In this document: positions 51,401 through 52,425 of the stretch, one piece after another
Numbering within the stretch: position 1 is the first letter of the stretch
Layout: each line of letters begins with the position of its first letter
Assembly (NCBI GenBank): GCA_051011575.1
Contig: JBPCTR010000230.1
Location: forward strand, 1-52,425
DNA: 52,425 nucleotides
From: SHLQ01 sp051011575
Lineage (GTDB): Bacteria > Actinomycetota > Acidimicrobiia > Acidimicrobiales > SHLQ01
Direction: 5' to 3'
Made by a program: the position numbers and the translations under genes
The notes under the pieces: model-generated
The model's database searches: none
The model's input: the letters and a program-made list of their open reading frames with translations, nothing else
Told to the model about the DNA's origin: nothing

Positions 51401-51924
51401 TTCTCGACCTGGGGTTCACGGCGGTACCCGGCGTCGACCAGTGCGCGTGAGAGGTCGCCGATGTCGACCTGGTCACCGACGCCGACGATGACGGGCTCGA
51501 GCTCGTCGATGCCCGGACCCAGTCGTTGCACGATCGCTCGGGCCGACGTGACCACGACCTTGGGGGCGGTGGCTGGATCCTGAAGGCGCCAAAGGACCTC
51601 GAGACGTCGGCCCATCGTCTCGACATTCGGGCTGATTCGTTCGAAGGGCAACGTCTCCCAGGCGGGGAAGATCGCGACGTTGTTCTCGCCCAGATAGTGG
51701 ACGAGGTCGCTTCGAAGTCGTTCGGCCTCGGTCGACGTGGGAACCGCCACCACGACGGGACTTCGTTCGCTCTGGGCTGCGGCAGTGGCAACAGCCAGGG
51801 GTCGGCCCGCCTCGGGCACCGCGAGCACAGCGGTGCGGCGACCGAGCACGTCGATGATCCCGGGATCGTCGCGCAAGGCCGCGGTGAGTCCGGCGAGCGC
51901 GGCACCATCGACGTCCAGGCTCAT
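48445..51924 (-). CDS. mfd: Transcription-repair coupling factor Mfd (1159 aa)
   Basis: Mfd removes RNA polymerase stalled at DNA lesions and recruits UvrA. The UvrB-like N-terminal part (VDVYPSTADAPVRIDLWGDE) is followed by the RNA-polymerase-interacting domain (LAPGDYVVHHQHGVARFAGM) and a RecG-like helicase: VGDVGFGKTEIAIRAAFKAV (Walker A), LLVVDEEQRFGVKHKE (motif II), LTATPIPRTL, and RGRVGRSGQRAYAYLM. A C-terminal TRCF domain closes the protein. Length is standard. Confidence 0.98.
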   Translation of the reverse strand: MSLDVDGAALAGLTAALRDDPGIIDVLGRRTAVLAVPEAGRPLAVATAAAQSERSPVVVAVPTSTEAERLRSDLVHYLGENNVAIFPAWETLPFERISPNVETMGRRLEVLWRLQDPATAPKVVVTSARAIVQRLGPGIDELEPVIVGVGDQVDIGDLSRALVDAGYRREPQVENRGHFAVRGSIVDVYPSTADAPVRIDLWGDEVDRLTEFGVSDQRATVTRSEVIIHAAREVVASEEIVEKAASLVAEEPWGREQWERLSDGEFFDGMESWLPWLTDSESILIDHLGDDALIVLVEPRRLRDRAADILAEEADLAHSLARTWGAIAHDATEDEFPRLHVPFDRILAHATAPVWTMTVAPEGPDVGVVAATGWESPLGDPPPLVNQLHRLIADGFRIVVGADGTGTAPRLAVLLADNGVHLELVDELGPAQSGIVVAPLERGAVFTSAKLAVLSESDITGRRRTHRRARKRTPAAQDTFDDLAPGDYVVHHQHGVARFAGMVTRAIGGVERDYLLLEYRGDDKLYVPSDQIGIVRHYTGGDSPSLSKMGGADWAKTKARVRSEVAEIAQELVVLYQKRVTAEGHAFGADTPFQSELEDSFPYEETPDQLQAVVDVKGDMELPYPMDRLVVGDVGFGKTEIAIRAAFKAVQDGKQVAVLVPTTLLAQQHHMTFGERFASFPIRVEVLSRFLTNAQAKQVIEGVNEGKVDVLIGTHRMLNSELNFKDLGLLVVDEEQRFGVKHKEAIKALRTDVDVLTLTATPIPRTLEMSLTGIRDMTLLNTAPAERQPILTYVGEQNDRAIAEAIRRELLREGQVFFVHNRVMDIEHIAARVRELVPEARIAIAHGQMDEGTLEQVVLDFWEGLYDVLVCTTIIESGIDMPSVNTLVVDRADLLGLGQMHQLRGRVGRSGQRAYAYLMVPPDKSLSEQAYERLKTIGEATDLGSGFKIAMRDLEIRGAGNLLGTGQSGHIAAVGYDLYCQMVTEAVSELKGETVEQAVELNVELPVKAFLPDSYMNTEDQRLEAYRRLAAISTTAEVDDVRAEWLDRYGPLPDAAANLLDVAMVRAHCIRIGITELTTAKGPGFGGPDHLVRMSPIALPTSKQIRLDRIYKHSVYKEADGGFLQLGMKKGNIAEQIVLALDDLAPVDEPEPEAEKVPS

Positions 51925-52425
51925 CGGTTGACCTCGTTCATGGTGTTCTCGACCCCGTCGACAAGCAGGCGTTCGACCGCATCGGCTGCCTGCTGAACAG
52001 CGATGTCGAGCTCGGTTCGATCGGTCTTTCCAGGTCGCCGGAGAACGTAGTCGCTCACCGATTGGCGGCCGGGCGGCCGTCCGATACCAATGCGAAGTCG
52101 GAGGAAGTCGGGGGTCTTGATGTGCCGTCTGATCGACTTCAGCCCATTGTGCCCGGCGAGGCCTCCCCCCACTTTGAGCTTGATTCGCCCGGGGTCGAGG
52201 TCGAGTTCGTCGTGGATCACGAGGAGGTCTTCGGGATCGTCGATGCCGTAGCGCTTCACGAGGTCCCGGACCGAACGGCCGGAGTCATTCATGAATGTCT
52301 GCGGAAACGCAAGCGCGACCCGACTGCCACCGATGTGCACTTCGTCGGCGAGTGCAGCCTGCTTCGACGGGCGGAGCCGGCCGCCATGACGCTCAGCGAG
52401 CACCTCGACGACCTCGGCGCCCACG
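51921..52425 (-). CDS. pth: Peptidyl-tRNA hydrolase, N-terminus beyond window
   Basis: Pth recycles peptidyl-tRNA. The visible 167 residues contain VALAFPQTFMNDSGRSVRDL, LLVIHDELDLDPGRIKLKVG GGLAGHNGLKSI and DFLRLRIGIGRPPGRQSVSD YVLRRP, the conserved Pth core with the catalytic Asp. The start, with the conserved GNPGxxYxxTRHN motif, lies past base 52425; the first visible residues (GAEVVEVLAERHG) would directly follow it. The stop overlaps the mfd start. Confidence 0.95.
   Translation of the reverse strand, partial: VGAEVVEVLAERHGGRLRPSKQAALADEVHIGGSRVALAFPQTFMNDSGRSVRDLVKRYGIDDPEDLLVIHDELDLDPGRIKLKVGGGLAGHNGLKSIRRHIKTPDFLRLRIGIGRPPGRQSVSDYVLRRPGKTDRTELDIAVQQAADAVERLLVDGVENTMNEVNR

Overview
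The window is about 52 kb of GC-rich DNA with gene content typical of an actinobacterium, probably of the Acidimicrobiia (Ilumatobacter-like). This placement is inferred from the high GC, frequent GTG/TTG starts, the pth-mfd-lipoprotein-mazG-eno-ftsB-DUF501-ppx housekeeping order, and a flagellum without P- and L-ring genes. No rRNA, tRNA, CRISPR array, integrase or intact transposase was seen. No gene-free stretch exceeds about 300 bases.

Region 1 (1-1053) holds the 3' part of a tmRNA gene, a small conserved-looking gene on the minus strand, a 47-residue membrane peptide and two kinds of short dispersed repeat.

Region 2 (1057-31635) is one large flagellar locus. On the minus strand are fliD, a small overlapping gene in the fliT position, and an HDOD-GGDEF gene. 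On the plus strand are csrA, fliM-like, fliO, fliP, fliQ, fliR, a J-domain gene, flhB, flhA, an flhF-like gene without GTPase, a small membrane protein, flgB, flgC, fliE, fliF, fliG, fliH, fliI, fliJ, a lytic transglycosylase-FliK fusion, flgD, flgE, flbD, motA, motB, fliL, two flagellins, fliS, flgN-like, flgK, flgL, fliW and fliN. Most neighbours overlap by a few bases (ATGA/TGATG) or lie within 20 bases, so translation is probably coupled. Together they encode the export gate (FliP/Q/R, FlhA/B), the export ATPase (FliH/I/J), MS and C rings (FliF, FliG, FliM, FliN), proximal rod and hook (FlgB/C, FliE, FlgD/E, FliK), stator (MotA/B, FliL), filament, junction and cap (flagellins, FlgK/L, FliD) and chaperones (FliS, FlgN). 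CsrA and FliW, a known antagonist pair controlling flagellin translation, lie near the two ends. FlgF/FlgG, FlhG, FlgM, sigma-28 and chemotaxis genes are absent from the window.

Region 3 (31643-38792) carries metabolic genes: a type I sulfatase, a hydroxyacid dehydrogenase, an SDR oxidoreductase, a small hypothetical protein, an acyl-CoA synthetase, a RecB-like PD-(D/E)XK nuclease and a GNAT acetyltransferase. Two intergenic spaces here contain copies of a GAGCG-rich extragenic repeat.

Region 4 (38789-52425) is the housekeeping block: ppx/gppA, DUF501 fused to a MobA-like nucleotidyltransferase, ftsB, eno, mazG, a lipoprotein, mfd and pth (cut by the window end). Carbon-monoxide-dehydrogenase-type accessory genes (two XdhC/CoxI halves, CoxE-like VWA, MoxR ATPase) are inserted between ftsB and DUF501. 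Upstream of eno is a cluster of GGGGTCTGACCCC elements, one of which supplies the mazG stop codon.

The observations most worth following are an array of five hairpins with shared GGCGG loops between the second flagellin and fliS, the transglycosylase-FliK fusion, the GTPase-less FlhF-like protein, the J-domain gene inside the export block, and the MobA-DUF501 fusion.
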